Source of the DNA: Sinonovacula constricta
Taxonomy: Eukaryota; Mollusca; Bivalvia; Cardiida; Solecurtidae
Assembly: GCA_007844125.1 (NCBI GenBank)
Contig: CM017568.1
Coordinates: 8,117,573 to 8,181,572 of the forward strand
DNA length: 64,000 bases
Direction: 5' to 3'
The first letter of the stretch is position 1. The number at the start of each line of letters is the position of its first letter. Of this stretch, positions 22,126 through 34,640 are shown piece after piece. The position numbers were made by a program, and so were the translations under genes. The notes beneath the pieces were generated by a model that saw only the letters and a program-made list of their open reading frames with translations, had not been told where the DNA came from and made no database searches.

Positions 22126-22354
22126 TCAAGAAAGTTCAGTCTTGATTTCGGTTAAGTTCTAAATCCGGGTATCAAGGTATCACCACAACCTTGTTTGCAA
22201 GGTCCTGCCGATGTTCTTCCCAATTGCACTGTTCCAGTCTGACTTTAAGACCCAAATAAGAGTTTATTGAGTTTAGGTCTTAGCCCTTATCATGCTACAT
22301 TTTATCATCCAAACTTAAGTCTAACAACTTTATGTATAGTAACAAGATTGTTGC

Positions 22355-22400
22355 TAGGATATCAGTCAGTGGGAGCTGACTGATCTCAATCTACACTGTT
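22355..22400 (+). mobile_element. hairpin-type interspersed repeat (copy 2, partial)
   Basis: GGGAGCTGACTGATCTCAAT continues CTACACTGTTTG and matches the arm seen at 16502, 41941 and, inverted, 59990. Confidence 0.5.
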
Positions 22401-22409
22401 TGTATAAAC

Positions 22410-25400
22410 AAGACCACCTCTGGTTTAGTAGGCTTGATTTTTATTACTCGCACCCGGTCTACCATGTTATAAACGTGTCATAATAATTCGCTTATTCCAA
22501 AATCTGCTTTTGGACCAATTCCGCCCGAAAAAAGTATAAATAATATTCACAGATATCTTAAATTTTAGATATATTTCTAAGCACAAACTGGAGAACTTAT
22601 CACGAATAACAGAAAAAAAACTTAGTTGACTAAACAACACCAGTTTCTCATCATCATTTTGTCTTTGTACTATGTGATTTATTAAAAGTTATTTTTGTTT
22701 CGATCTTTTACTAATTCACAAAACAGATATCACTAAATTAGATGAGTAGTTACAGTAACATTTGTTTCATACATTTCAAATTTGAATACACAACTGTAAG
22801 CGTTGTCTGTCAGACACACTTACGCCTTGTACTGTATACGCCATATTTTTTATTTACGCATTAACTGTAAACGATAGGATGATGCACATCGCCGAATATA
22901 ACCCATATTGACTAAAAGATAATGATCATGATTGTCGTTGTTGTCATCATTGTCGTCATTTTCGTCGTTGTCGTCGTCGTTAGAAGCAAAAACGTCATCA
23001 TTAATATAGTCTGGCGAATGCATGCAGTTGTTGACGCTGTCATTGGCGTAATACAAAATATGTCATCGCGATTCTATAGTATATTACATATATATATTTT
23101 GTATGTGATATATATAATATACAATTTTATAAAAATATAACTATTAGATAGTTACTTGACTGCTTGTTAAACGACAACATACCTGTGATTGCAGCTGAAA
23201 ACGACTCGGTTTTGTAAGTCAGTCAAGTATTTTGGGAAGTTATGAGACAAGTTTTAATTGCTCTATTAAAATACCATCCGCGTGATTTATGCACAACCTG
23301 ACTAAATAAACGGTGAACGGGCGCTCGTAACCATAGTAACGTGTATTTTGTGTGATATATTTACTTTGCTTTACTTTGTCCCTGCTATTATCATCAGATG
23401 GCTCCCCCTGTTAGTAAATATGCGTGTAATGTTTAATGAAATCAGTCGGTCATAAACATGTACTTATCTTTTGGTTAAGAAAACACATTTCGTTTCTCTT
23501 GATCGGCGATAGTCTTGTTGCCATATAACGAGGTCATGGATAGGACAATCTGTTCATCTGGGTTGTCTTAATAGCAACTGAGGTAAAAAGTATAAAATTC
23601 GCACACAAGTAGAGACAACAGTTATCTTGCTTCTTTTGTTGTCCTTAAATCGTATCTATGTTACGTAAAACATGTAACGTTTAACTCTAAAGCAAGCAGA
23701 GAATGGGGTAAACGTACACAATCGAGCAACTTGTAAAACACAACTACTTTACGGCCTGGTTTGTATGGACCTGCATTCGAACTGGGATTCAAGCCAGGAG
23801 TGGTTTTTAGCTGGAGCCGAGCTCTACATTTATACCTATAGCGCTTACCTGGTGGAAGGCAGCTTCTCGCGACTTTTAAATATAGCTATCATATTTGTCG
23901 AACTTTGTGTCGGTCTCCCAGATATTTTAGCATATTATGGATATCTTTTGGCATCTGTTAGTAGCATCTAGTTTTGATGACTGTAGGGCAACAATAAAAC
24001 ATCAGACATATATCCGGGACCAGAGTATGACGTTGACATTCTCTCCCGGAAAGTGGACCGCCTTCCTATCGTTGTTCCGAGTTCCACAGAGTCAATTTCG
24101 GACTATTTACACGTATTCACACTTGCCTTGAATCTGGGTGTCAACTATTTACCTCCAGTGTTACTACCGACACACATGATTTGTTGACAACACTCGAAAC
24201 TTGAAAAACTACGCTAAGCCAACATCCATATCCTCACAGTAATGTTTGCAACCAATGGCTGTACAAATAGACATTTCGTGACTTTACATGAACCGAGCCG
24301 ACCTTAGTCAGTCATCTTGACCTGTTAGTAATCTTTAAACATAATTATACCAAGATTGTTACTTTTGGCCTCACTATTCGTGGAATGCTAGCATCAATGG
24401 TAACTTTAAATCCGTGGGCAAGAGCGTATCGCTTTGCAATGACCAGAAATACCAATACAATGGTCTGTAACTGGAAACAAAACAGTCTTATTGTCAAAGA
24501 AAACAAGAGAGACACACCTCATTTCTTATGTTAGTACGAATTTATGCCACGGGTTTTACATAAAAATGGAAGATTGTTTCAACATTAAAGAACAAACACC
24601 GGTGTATATGCTCCGTTCGTTTTTATAAGAGCGTGACATGGATTTTACGAAAGAATAGACGTTACACCGGTCTTTAATCCACTTCTGTGTTTATCAAAGT
24701 CTCATACTGCGATGGACCCTGATAATTGAGAATGGAATATTTATTTTGTACAAAACAAAAAAAATGCAATAAGGTTAAAATAAAGGCCAAACTCCACTTT
24801 CATAAGCGACATTTCAATTCGTCACGAAGTAGAACTAAACATTCCTTCAAACATGACACGTGGACTCTATATGATAGCAACAATCAGGAAATCAGAGAAT
24901 AACCCTTGAAATCAAAATCAAACGTTGCTTTTGGTAAAAGGTGAGAAAATGATAAGGAGTGTGTTAAAAGGGTGCTTTATACGACAAACTACCGGCCGTG
25001 TTATCTCTGTTTGATGGTGGCGTGGTAATTGTGTATGTTTGGCTGAAAGGTCCGAGTTTGAGAGCTTCAGAGGTCGATGACCCGCCACAAAGGTAGTATC
25101 GTGACGACACCTCTATCAACACTAATATACTCCTCCATTGAGACCCATAAAGCGGCCATGGAATAAAGAAGACGAACGTTCGGTGACAGCATATTCTGTA
25201 TTACTATTTAAGATCTTACCAACCAGGCTTGGTTTGATTTCACAAAAAGAACTGTGGTTTGAAGAAAAATCACGTTGAGACCCTCAATCAAGGTAAGGTA
25301 AGCAAGCCATCTGCTGAAGCGAGGATATAAAAGATGTAACAGATTATAATCAGAAATTGTAATGATACTGAAAACTCTTTCAAATAAAATCATTCAGATT

Positions 25401-25510
25401 ACTAACAATTTTCTTGAAGGTAGTGCTAGTTGGAGACAAAGCCTCTATCACCGTTACTGGTGGGAGAAGCTCACTAAACTTCTTCGACATGAAATGTTTA
25501 TAACTTCACA
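22410..25510. other. no gene seen
   Basis: Unique AT-rich sequence with degenerate GTC/GTT triplets at about 22921-22981 and a TA-rich patch at 23085-23120. A 66-codon stop-free run at 23987-24187 without a start codon was considered and set aside. Confidence 0.4.
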
Positions 25511-25514
25511 GAAC

Positions 25515-25775
25515 CAGCGGGGATGGATCCAGAGTGTGGGGCAGGGAGGGGATGGGGATACACACCCCACCAACCAGGTTAAAGAGTAGAGTTATGAAAA
25601 CACATACATGTAAGATTAAAATACTAAGTCAATTTTGTCTGCTGACTGCCAAGGTCGAAGTTAGGGCTCCTTACTGTGTATATATAACTAGTATGTACTG
25701 CGACGAAGTTGAATAGATCTTGATTTATAACACCCCGCCCCACTCCCCTCACCAAATTTTCTGGATCCGCCACTG
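25515..25775. mobile_element. non-autonomous TIR element, CAGTGGCGGATCCAG type (copy 1)
   Basis: The left end is CAGCGGGGATGGATCCAGAG; the right end, read on the other strand, is CAGTGGCGGATCCAGAAAAT. Both ends continue into G-rich subterminal sequence pointing inwards (left GGGGCAGGGAGGGGATGGGG; right, inverted, GAGGGGAGTGGGGCGGGG). The length is about 261 bp with no coding capacity. Ends of this kind are, from memory, common in hAT-like and related non-autonomous elements, but I found no clean 8-bp target duplication, so the superfamily is open. Confidence 0.7.
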
Positions 25776-25779
25776 AAAC

Positions 25780-26600
25780 CAGATCTTCTGTAGATTTTGA
25801 TCAGATACCAAGAACACACGAGTAAAACCTATTCTGTTACAAACAAACGATATAAGACAATTCTTGGACAGTTTTTTCAACCAAAGTTAGTCACGGTGAT
25901 GGGCAATATTAATCAACGGCGATGAAGTTGCCTATGCTTGGATAGCGTCTAATCGGTAATCGGTAATCGATGACCACGGCTAGAATCCCAAATGTTGAAT
26001 ATTTTGTATGTTTTCATTAATTAAGTTAAAATGCCTTTTGCGAATAGAATGTGGTTGAATTACATTAGCTTTACAAAATCGATGATAATCTTGTCAGTTT
26101 GTGAATTCGGAAAAAAACTATTTAAAAGACACACAGTCGGACTGGACATCAACTCAAAGTTTTAAAATGGCTGCCACGAATGAGAAAAATGTAATCACAG
26201 TTTGAAATTACTGAATGGTTAAAAAGTTATCTCTGTTAGATGTTCTTTTGTGCTGAGATGTTAATGTTATCACGAAATATCCATTTACACAGAACATGAT
26301 AAACTCCCTAATATATTCTCCATTAAAGGTTCCTTTTTTTCGAAGACAGACATGGTGCGAAGTATTTTCATACAAATTTATCGAAAATTGAATATACGGC
26401 TTTTTTAAAAAACAAAACAAACTCGGGATCCCATTCTTTCAATTCACATGAATTCATCTGATCTGAAGCGTTTTATGAAAATAATAAAATGTTAATTAAA
26501 TAGCTCAAGAATAAAAGTGTTTTATTTTTCTATTTTAATGAATCTGCTGCGTATGTTGCTGTTGTCGCAGATGATTAATATATTGATAATGATTATGATT
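25780..26600. other. no gene seen
   Basis: Unique AT-rich sequence with no coding or repeat signal I can support. Confidence 0.4.
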
Positions 26601-26605
26601 AATAT

Positions 26606-26665
<60 letters not shown>

Positions 26666-26670
26666 CGATG
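26606..26670. repeat. (GAT)n microsatellite
   Basis: About 20 GAT units, read as polyserine or polyaspartate in different frames, which explains the ORFs spanning it. Confidence 0.95.
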
Positions 26671-26679
26671 AATATTGGC

Positions 26680-27590
26680 GTTGATGATTATTATTGCTGC
26701 TGCTGATGATTACGATGGTCGTGATGATACTGCCAGTACAGTTGCTGACTGTGATGTCCAAAATAGATCTAAGATTATTATTATTGATACTGATGATGAT
26801 GATCGTTCTCTTGGGATGACAACTTTCGAAGAAAAACAATCCATTAGAACCACCTATATTGTTAATAGCAACACTTCCAACTTTCAAAACACCGTCTGTT
26901 TTACTGTTTGTTAAGTTCTTTGTCCAGTATTCTAATAGTAGTTTCAATTAGATCTTTAGTACCTTTAAATTGAGGACCACTACACGAGACGGGCGCTGTC
27001 CTATTTCACGATGCTGTAAAACGATCTAATCTAAACAAGCGTCCAAGTACCCTACAGCTATGTGCTTTTCTCTCTATCGCTTGTCATGTCTACAATTAGG
27101 GTAATTACTATTCGGGGCCAAAAGTTAACCACCTATTCAAGTATACGTTTGACCTCATGTCCACGATACATTTTCACTGTAGACAGGGATAGTGTTGGAG
27201 AGCTCGCTGGTCAATGATTACAGCCTTAAACAGTTTGAAATATTAAACGCAAAATTTAAAGAACCATTTTACTACAAATAAGATTGGTCTTTATCAAGAA
27301 TTTGGTTTGTGTAGAAAAAAGTACCATTTCGCCACCAGCCTAACAACGTGTATACAGCGTGTGTATGCTTTTAGTATACTTACAATCAATATGTTTTAGA
27401 ATCCAACCAAGATAAAACCAGGATGTAACAAAATTCAACCTAACTTAAATCTCAACTTGTGAATATGTTGTAAACGAATTAATTGTTTTATTTTTCAAAG
27501 CGAATAAAGTAATATGGATTCGTCCCGAAATCCTGTTTACATAAATATATGTAAGGATGTCTAAAATATTAAGTTGCCCGGTGTTTCTTT
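26680..27590. other. no gene seen
   Basis: GAT-rich edge to about 26815, then unique AT-rich sequence. TAGTGTTGGAGAGCTC near 27192 faintly resembles the hairpin repeat family. Confidence 0.4.
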
Positions 27591-27606
27591 CACAGTACAA
27601 CAAAAT

Positions 27607-27648
<42 letters not shown>

Positions 27649-27770
27649 GCGGCGGCGGCAGCAGCAGCAGCAGCAGCAGCAGCAATTACAACAACAACAA
27701 CAACGACGACGATGGTGACGACGACGATGGTGACGACGACGTCAACAACAACAACGACTACGATGGCAAT
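27607..27770. repeat. compound CAG/CGG/CAA/GAC triplet repeat
   Basis: (CAG)13 is interrupted by four CGG-type units, then (CAG)8, then CAA and GAC/GAT units, all in register for 160 bp. The 80-codon ORF over it would encode polyalanine then polythreonine, but there is no flanking coding evidence. Confidence 0.95.
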
Positions 27771-27779
27771 GCGAACATC

Positions 27780-28560
27780 ACCAATAAAAACAATAACATT
27801 GGGTACATTCCAGTAGTTTTATTATAAGAATACCATATATTCGATCTCAAGCATAAAGTTTTTACTAACAAAACTCAAGCGTTACAGCGAACACCAGGCC
27901 TCGTTTGGGTAAGAATGTCGACGACCCCAGATGCCCATTTTGACCATCATCCCTAGATGTTGCTATGGTAAAAAGCAGAAAAGAGCAGTCCACAGTCGGG
28001 GGTCTGCGACTCGCCATTTTTTGTCTGCGGACAACATGACAGGGACGGGGGTCTGACATTCACCAGAACCCGGCTAGAAACTCAATCTCTGTCCCGAGTT
28101 GGTCTTCTCACATTACTTCCTTTAATTACGACGGTTTTACATTCCTACTTCGGCCATTGACCACTTGCCACTAACGTGACAATCATATCCACAGGTTTCC
28201 CCTATCTCTCTTGGCCAGGGTCTTTTGGTTGGCTGAATGATAACACATTCAATATGATATGTCCCTGGCCACGTTTGGAGAACCTCTGATTAGTGTTTGA
28301 TCAGTGTCATGAAAATATAATTAGATAATACTTAACATATCCTTTGATAGTCTTGTTATTTCCTGCCCGATAACTAGTGTGTTTGTGTCTGGAAACGGGA
28401 TAGAAAATAACAAAAATGGAGTTTCTGAAACTGTTAACTGTCTGGATTATAAATATAAATTTGAACCTAACTTTGACTTCATCGACGTGTTTATAAAATA
28501 GGTTGGTCATATACTTTTGCCAAAGTTAAGCACACTAGATTTCTCTCCTGAAAATTGAAA
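27780..28560. other. no gene seen; GC-richer block
   Basis: 27865-28080 is less AT-rich than its surroundings and contains a 64-codon minus-strand ORF of no recognisable family. Confidence 0.4.
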
Positions 28561-28564
28561 GGTT

Positions 28565-28640
28565 ATGGTGGGTCTCGAACTCAGAGTAGTATGACACCAT
28601 AATTGCCCCTTGGTGACGAACTTACTACTGCTGTTATTGT
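28565..28640 (-). mobile_element. degenerate tRNA-derived SINE head
   Basis: The minus strand reads GAGTTCGAGACCC (B box, + 28570-28582), preceded by GTGTCATACTACTCT, as in the 3' half of a tRNA. The A box is unclear. Confidence 0.35.
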
Positions 28641-28649
28641 TGTTTTTTG

Positions 28650-29290
28650 CTGTCGACGTTGCTGTTTATAATTGTAATAATTACGAAGCTACTGTTAATG
28701 ATAATGTTGACAATTACAATAAATATGACTGATATTACCGAAATGGTTAAATTTACTGCCAAAATATTAATATTTACGAATGAGAAACACACTATAAAAC
28801 ATCCAACTATCACACATTTACTGCTTTGACTCACAATCAACTGTGAACAGGTGGGGCAACACCTTAGTAAATATTTATTAATTACAACTGTCACCGCAAC
28901 ACCTTTTGTTTTCTCTACGTGTCGGGTCGGGGCCCTTTGGTCAGAGCGCTTGGCCGCCCCGCACGACAATGGCTAGTTGTTCAGTCATTAAAGTGAGGTG
29001 TCGGAGCAAAAGGGCGATGACCAAAACTGACTAAGATGGCTAATAAATGCACATGTCCGAGGCTGCACACCTTTGGGAAGTGGCCCGTCTCTCTGGGAAC
29101 ACCTGTCCGGAGCGAAAATCTGACCGTCGGTAATACACACACGTCAATCAAACGCCGCGGCTACTTTTGACGTTCGGCCGCATTGACAGTTGAAATATAT
29201 GACCCTTGGCTGTCACACTGTCGGAGGCTGTACAGAAACGCCATGTACTCCTTTCTTACCATTCTTACGACATGTAGGAGTCACCTAGAT
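28650..29290. other. no gene seen; includes a GC-rich block
   Basis: 28910-29240 is markedly GC-richer than average. GGTCAGAGCGCTTGG at about 28940 resembles a pol III A box, but no B box follows at the right distance. No open frame of interest crosses it. Confidence 0.35.
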
Positions 29291-29677
29291 CAGTGGCGGA
29301 TTTAGAGGGGGGTTCACGCGCAGCGCGGCCCTCTTAACAATTTCGGACCAAACACAAAATATAGATTCCAGTGTATGTATATTAAATCAACTAGTAAGAA
29401 TTGTACAACTTTTAGTCATAATACAAGACAGAAGAAAAGCATATCAACGGAGCCAGCCCCCACAGCCAATAACAAAGGTTCACAAAGTCCGCCATATCAT
29501 TACATTTGTGTTGCTTTAGGTACTTTTCTCTTTATAAATGTCTCTTGTACTAAATGGTGTAAACAGGTACGAATGATATAATAGTATCATGAGGTTATTA
29601 AACATATTTGTTCGCATAACGAACTATTGAAAAAAAAAACCAGTAACTTTGAAGGAAAAGTCATAGATCCGCTCCTG
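29291..29677. mobile_element. non-autonomous TIR element, CAGTGGCGGATC type (copy 2)
   Basis: The left end is CAGTGGCGGATTTAGAGGGG and the right end on the other strand is CAGGAGCGGATCTATGAC. The length is about 387 bp, the interior is AT-rich, and there is no transposase. The flanking bases are similar but not identical (ctagat / tagaat), so the target duplication is unresolved. Confidence 0.6.
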
Positions 29678-29679
29678 TA

Positions 29680-30080
29680 GAATTCCCTTGATTGACACCG
29701 CTAAGCGTTTCTTGACTGCGCAAATGATGTGCAAATAGTAATTTATGTTAATTTCACAACTTATTTCGCAGAAAGGGTTTTATTACGTGTTACAGCGGCT
29801 GGTGATTACGTAAATATGTATACGAAGTTGTATGGTTTCCCTCTCTTGTTCGATCTTATGACATCATGATAAATGAAAGTCCACGTAAGGTAATTGTAAC
29901 AAATACAGACTTTGGTTGTAATTAAAATGCCAGCTTTCAAACTTGACGTTGTTGTTTTCGGTCACCTCGCGAAACGTCTGTCATGCGTCTGTTTACGCCG
30001 CGTCTTGATGCAAGATAAACATAAGCAACTATATATTAGCATAAATTTTCTTGAGAATATATATCCTTAGAATACTTGTT
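29680..30080. other. no gene seen
   Basis: Unique AT-rich sequence. Confidence 0.4.
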
Positions 30081-30084
30081 AACT

Positions 30085-30396
30085 TGTTTATTGGGTTTTT
30101 AGTCCCACCAACAGTATTTCAGTTATCTGGAGACAGTGTCCACTTGAAGCAGATATAGTGCTGCCTTCACCGTGATTAGCATGCCATGAACACCTGGCAT
30201 AATACCACACCCAGTCACATAATCCTGACACCGAGCCAACTAGTCGTGGAACTACCCTTATATTTAATTGAGCGTCAGCAAGGGAGCTATACCACTAGCA
30301 TTTTAACGACTTTGATATGTCGCGGCCCAGGACTGAACCCGGCGCCTCCCATACCTGGAGCCGATGCTCTACCGATTGCGTTACTAGATCCGGTCC
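30085..30396 (-). mobile_element. full-length tRNA-derived SINE
   Basis: The minus strand begins GGACCGGATCTAGTAACGCA and carries an A box TAACGCAATCGGTAGAGC (+ 30366-30383) and a B box GGGTTCAGTCC (+ 30330-30340) at normal tRNA spacing. A tRNA-unrelated body of about 200 bp follows, and the element ends in TGTTGGTGGGACTAAAAACC, a tail style I associate with mollusc SINEs. Pol III transcription and LINE-encoded machinery would be needed for mobility; neither can be judged here. The 162-codon ORF on the + strand partly overlaps it and is not a gene. Confidence 0.7.
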
Positions 30397-30489
30397 ATCT
30401 ATACAGCTTTTTTAAAAGTTACTTAAAGGCTTTTAGTTTTATTTCCAATGATTTTTTTCAAAAAACGGACCCACCCAACTGGCACTATA

Positions 30490-30600
30490 TCACCTCCACC
30501 ACCACCACCCCTACGACCACCAACAACCAGAACCACCAGACGCCCCCCCCCCACCACCAACACATCCTCAACAACCATTACTATAATGACAGCAACAAAA
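30490..30600. repeat. CCA/ACC-rich triplet tract
   Basis: Imperfect CCA repeats with a C8 run, stop-free on both strands. Confidence 0.85.
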
Positions 30601-31010
30601 ACAGCAGCAACGGCAACAACATATACATTAACATAGACACAAATATGCTCTTTTACACTATGACATATCATTAGAATTACAAAAGGTACATATTCTGAGT
30701 AAAAAGAACTTGTTGAGGTATTTTCTTTATCGGTGTGATTATGTACAGCAACTCTTTTGTTTATTGACACGTTTATTATATTTATTGTTTAAATTGAATC
30801 GCATCTGAAAAAACGAAACACTTTACTTTTAAAAAGGGTATTAATTCTACATCATGTGTGTGTCAGAACCATGAAGAATCACGTGACTAGAATTATTGAG
30901 AAGAAAGAATCAGACACAGATCAGAAACTTTTAGAACTGGTTATTTTTTCACTTTTAATTATACGTTTTATATTAATAAAAATCATATTAATTGTTAATT
31001 TAGATAACTG

Positions 31011-31113
31011 ATCGATCGATCGAACGACCGAATGTACGAACAAACAATTGATCGATCAAACGAACAAAAGAAAGAACGAATGAACGAACGAATGAACGAA
31101 GGAAGAAAAGAAC
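31011..31113. repeat. GATC/GAAC tetranucleotide repeat
   Basis: ATCGATCGATCGAACGACCG grades into GAACGAATGAACGAACGAAT; period 4 with many substitutions. Confidence 0.85.
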
Positions 31114-31119
31114 AAATAT

Positions 31120-33490
31120 CAGTATAAACGAATGAAGAAACAAAGACAATTTCAATACTGTGACAACAAGTCCGAACACTATCAAATCGATTACTCTGGT
31201 AACGTTTTTCAAGACAGTCCCAAGGTATTAGAATTTCTGTTATTGGTCTTTTCATAAATACGATTGTTAGGATATAACATTAAAAAGAAAGTGATTTGAA
31301 GTAGTTTATATATTTAAATTGTTGAGACTTAATTTTATTTCAACATCACATATTTACAAGATGACAAAACACTCATAACCTTACCCCAATATAAGCACTT
31401 GCTGATTGCTAGATACTTTCTACTTTTTATGTGCGTACATATAGCATATTTTTGTCGACTTACAAATTCTTAAATCATTCCGTAAGGATCATGTTTCACC
31501 TGGTCCTCCACTTTCCGGAGAAAAATCCGGGATATATGCAAACCGGCTGTGTGTGTGTGTGTTGTGCTTGTAAGAAAACACATACTAGACGAGGGAGATG
31601 AACGTTCAGAGAGAAATATGATAAATGGCGAGCATCTGTAGGCGACCTGCGAATAGTTTATCCGGAGAAAAAAGCAACAATCGAGAAGAGAAAACACTCA
31701 GTAATATAGCGATGCAGGTTTTGTAATAAAGCGGGTTTCCGAACGTGAGCTTTGGGATTTTGTTGCCAGTGCCCACATATTGTTACGGGTTTTCTACTTT
31801 CAGTTATGATCAGCGATAGATTCCGTATACCAACTGTTAGATTATCTATAAAGCATACAATGGATCTAGGTATATAAAGATTGATGCTGTTAAATATACA
31901 TGAAGTATATTAATCAAAGGACTTGTTCTTGTTGTTGCGTCCCTAGTTCGCTATTTAAATGTGTTCATAAGCACAAACCATCTTTACAACGAAACATTTG
32001 AATGCCCACTATTTACTTTTACTAGAATAAATAAAATATATAGATTTCATATATTTTATTTTAGTTTTACGATAAAAGCGCACGTGCAAAATGCGTCCCT
32101 GGCTCCAAACCCGCAAGCTGTCATTTCTTTTCCGTATCGTTTTAACTTTAGACACTTTTGTAAAATAATGGGATTTTTTTAAAAAGAGATTTGAGTTTTT
32201 ACAAAAATAAAGAGTGTATGTTTTATTGCGAATCTTTGCAATTGTTACAAAAATACGACAGACTAGCGAACAGGATCAGTTAGGAATAGAAAATTGTATG
32301 GTTCAGTAATGTCATAAAAATTATAAATATATAGTACAGATCCTGTAGTATTATTCATCATAAATACATACGCTCTTTAAAAATGGTCTCTTTGAATATC
32401 ATAATGGACAAATCCATAGAAAATATATTTTATATTCAATTTCGTAGAATTAAGACTATAAGCATACAATAATACTAATCCCGTTTCCGCCCTGATTTGT
32501 TTACAACTGGAAATGACTCACATCATGAAAATCCCCTGATGCCAACCGATACAGGTATTGTTTTTGTCTGGGGATACATTTATACAAAAACAGAATCGCA
32601 AAATCTCTTATTGCAAAACATATCTGTTTATGCACGACAAACTGGACCAGATTTTTTACGTTTTATACACTTCCAGATTGCTTTAGATATCTCGATTAGC
32701 AACGCGTAATAATACTATATAGAGCGGAGTTATGTTAACGGGTGATTTGGTCCGTACTTGTAAATCTTGATGTGGCTGAATTATGATTTGATATACTTCG
32801 TATCGTGACATGAATCAACGATGATCGTTCCTAAGCTGTTGTAGTGAGAATAAGCCGGACAGAGTATTCCAATTGTATCAAATGCAGGCATCTATCATGG
32901 CTTTTGTGTCCATTTGTTTTATTGGCCATATCAAATGCAGCGCGGTATTTTGGTATTGGTATACAGTAATACGACCTACAAATGCTAAGATAGAGTTTAA
33001 ATATTCAGACAAAAGGGGGAAACAGTCCTGCAATAATTAGTCGCTAGCGTAGTAATATTTACTACAGGAATCAAGGCCGCGGTTGGTTTAAGATGTGGAC
33101 CGAATCATTCCCAGATCCACGCCTAACGATATGTGTATATAATGCTATAGAAAGTTTCTATTTTTACCAATTAATGAACAACTGTAAACGGCTCCACCCT
33201 AAGACTTTCTATAATAAAACATTAAAATCGTTAATCTTGCTGCACCATTGCAACGCATGTTAATTTTTGATGAATAGATGGTCGAATGCTATTCATACGA
33301 TTATGGATATAAAATATAGCTTGGCCTTTACATGCATTTTAGTTATTGGCTCGCCTTAAATACGTTTACTGCTTTGTCATGCTTACAAACGAAAAACACA
33401 AAACGTGAGAACATTTGTTGGTGATTATTCTTGGGATTTGGTTCCATTACTAAGTAAATGTTTATGTCAAATTTATTGTGATGTACATCG
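31120..33490. other. no gene seen
   Basis: AT-rich unique sequence; several ORFs of 60-75 codons have no recognisable content. A short (GT)7 tract lies at about 31546. Confidence 0.4.
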
Positions 33491-33527
33491 TTGTGTAGAT
33501 TCATTTAATTTCAATGATTATAATTTT

Positions 33528-33710
33528 GACGGAGAAAACGATGATGACAACGATGAAGATCACAACGACAATAATGTTGCTGCTACTATACTTGATGGTA
33601 GTGGAAAATGATGATTTTCCTGCTGCATGTAACGATATTATTGATGTCGTGCTCATGATGATGGTGGTTGATGGTGATGGGGTCAATGATGTTGCTGCTG
33701 ACGATGCTGT
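33528..33710. repeat. degenerate GAT/GAC triplet-rich tract
   Basis: Acidic-looking ORFs on the + strand (Asp/Asn-rich) arise from imperfect GAC/GAT/AAC triplets; ORFs also run on the opposite strand. Confidence 0.6.
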
Positions 33711-34354
33711 TGTTTGTGCAGCCGCAGCTTCAGAATACAATGCTGTAACATCTGCTGTAGCGGATTATAATTCCGAACCATGACTATGTCCCCGTATCCC
33801 CGGACGATATCAGTATTTACGCACGCCATACCTCTCAGCCCGCGTCCTATCTGAAGTTACTCACCTCTCGCCGGCAATAAAGATAATCGAATTGTTTGAA
33901 GAATTTAACTATTGAGATGATATATATTTTGAGCTATCCATCAAGCAAGCAATACTGATTAAACTTAGCCTGGTCCCTCTCATTAAAAGTAAATAGAACC
34001 GTGTTTGATCCAATCACACAGCCCTAAATCAATATTGAAGAAAACACACACTTGACAGCCCGGCTTCTTTACCCGAGTATTTGAACATATAAGAATACAT
34101 TGCCCAGTACGGGCATTGTTGTTAACGTTTCAAAAACGTTTTCGTACAAGTATTCTGTTGTCTAATTTGCTTAGTGCTGGTCAATAGTGGGCGAGATTAC
34201 AGCCGCTCTTGGACATAATGACCACAATAAATGGCCTTATTTCTATTATATTTAAGTAATGGTCAAGCCGGTCTAACTTCTACGTTGAAGAAGGATTACC
34301 CACTGGTCGTAACAAAGCCCTCTCATGGGAGATGATACAAGGAAAATAATGCAT

Positions 34355-34640
34355 TAATTCAGCTGAAGAGGGGACTAACTGGACTTGAACCCTTACAATG
34401 CTAAATTTCTCGATGAGCAATTCAAAACCGACATTATTTTCTTGCATTTGCATGGACAGAAGCCTAGAAATATTGCCATTACTCTGCAGGAAAAATAATA
34501 ATAATAATAATAAATAGAGCTCTTGGTCAGAAAGCTCTGAGCAGGAAATGGCTGATCTTGGTATAAATGATTGGCCCAAGCCTGATTATTTCGTGCTTTG
34601 CAGGTTACTAGTTGTAATACAGCTGAAGAGGGGACTAACT
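34355..34640. repeat. pair of short direct repeats flanking an (AAT)n run
   Basis: CAGCTGAAGAGGGGACTAAC (plus TGGAC) occurs at about 34361 and again at about 34620, 259 bp apart, with an (AAT)6 tract at 34494-34513 between them. ORFs here overlap on both strands and are not convincing genes. Confidence 0.75.

Noticed and set aside
23987..24187. 66-codon stop-free run with a protein-like translation (SDIYPGPEYDVDILSRKVDR and onward)
   Set aside because: It has no start codon at its 5' end, no strong donor, another + strand frame is open over much of it, and the length is well within chance.
26522..26947. 141-codon minus-strand ORF with polyserine
   Set aside because: It is driven by the (GAT)n microsatellite; the opposite strand is also open.
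28910..29240. GC-rich block as a possible exon or CpG island
   Set aside because: No frame stays open with recognisable content and there is no flanking splice or promoter signal.
30186..30674. 162-codon ORF, the longest of the window
   Set aside because: It crosses the antisense of a SINE and then a CCA-rich triplet tract; the composition reflects the repeats.
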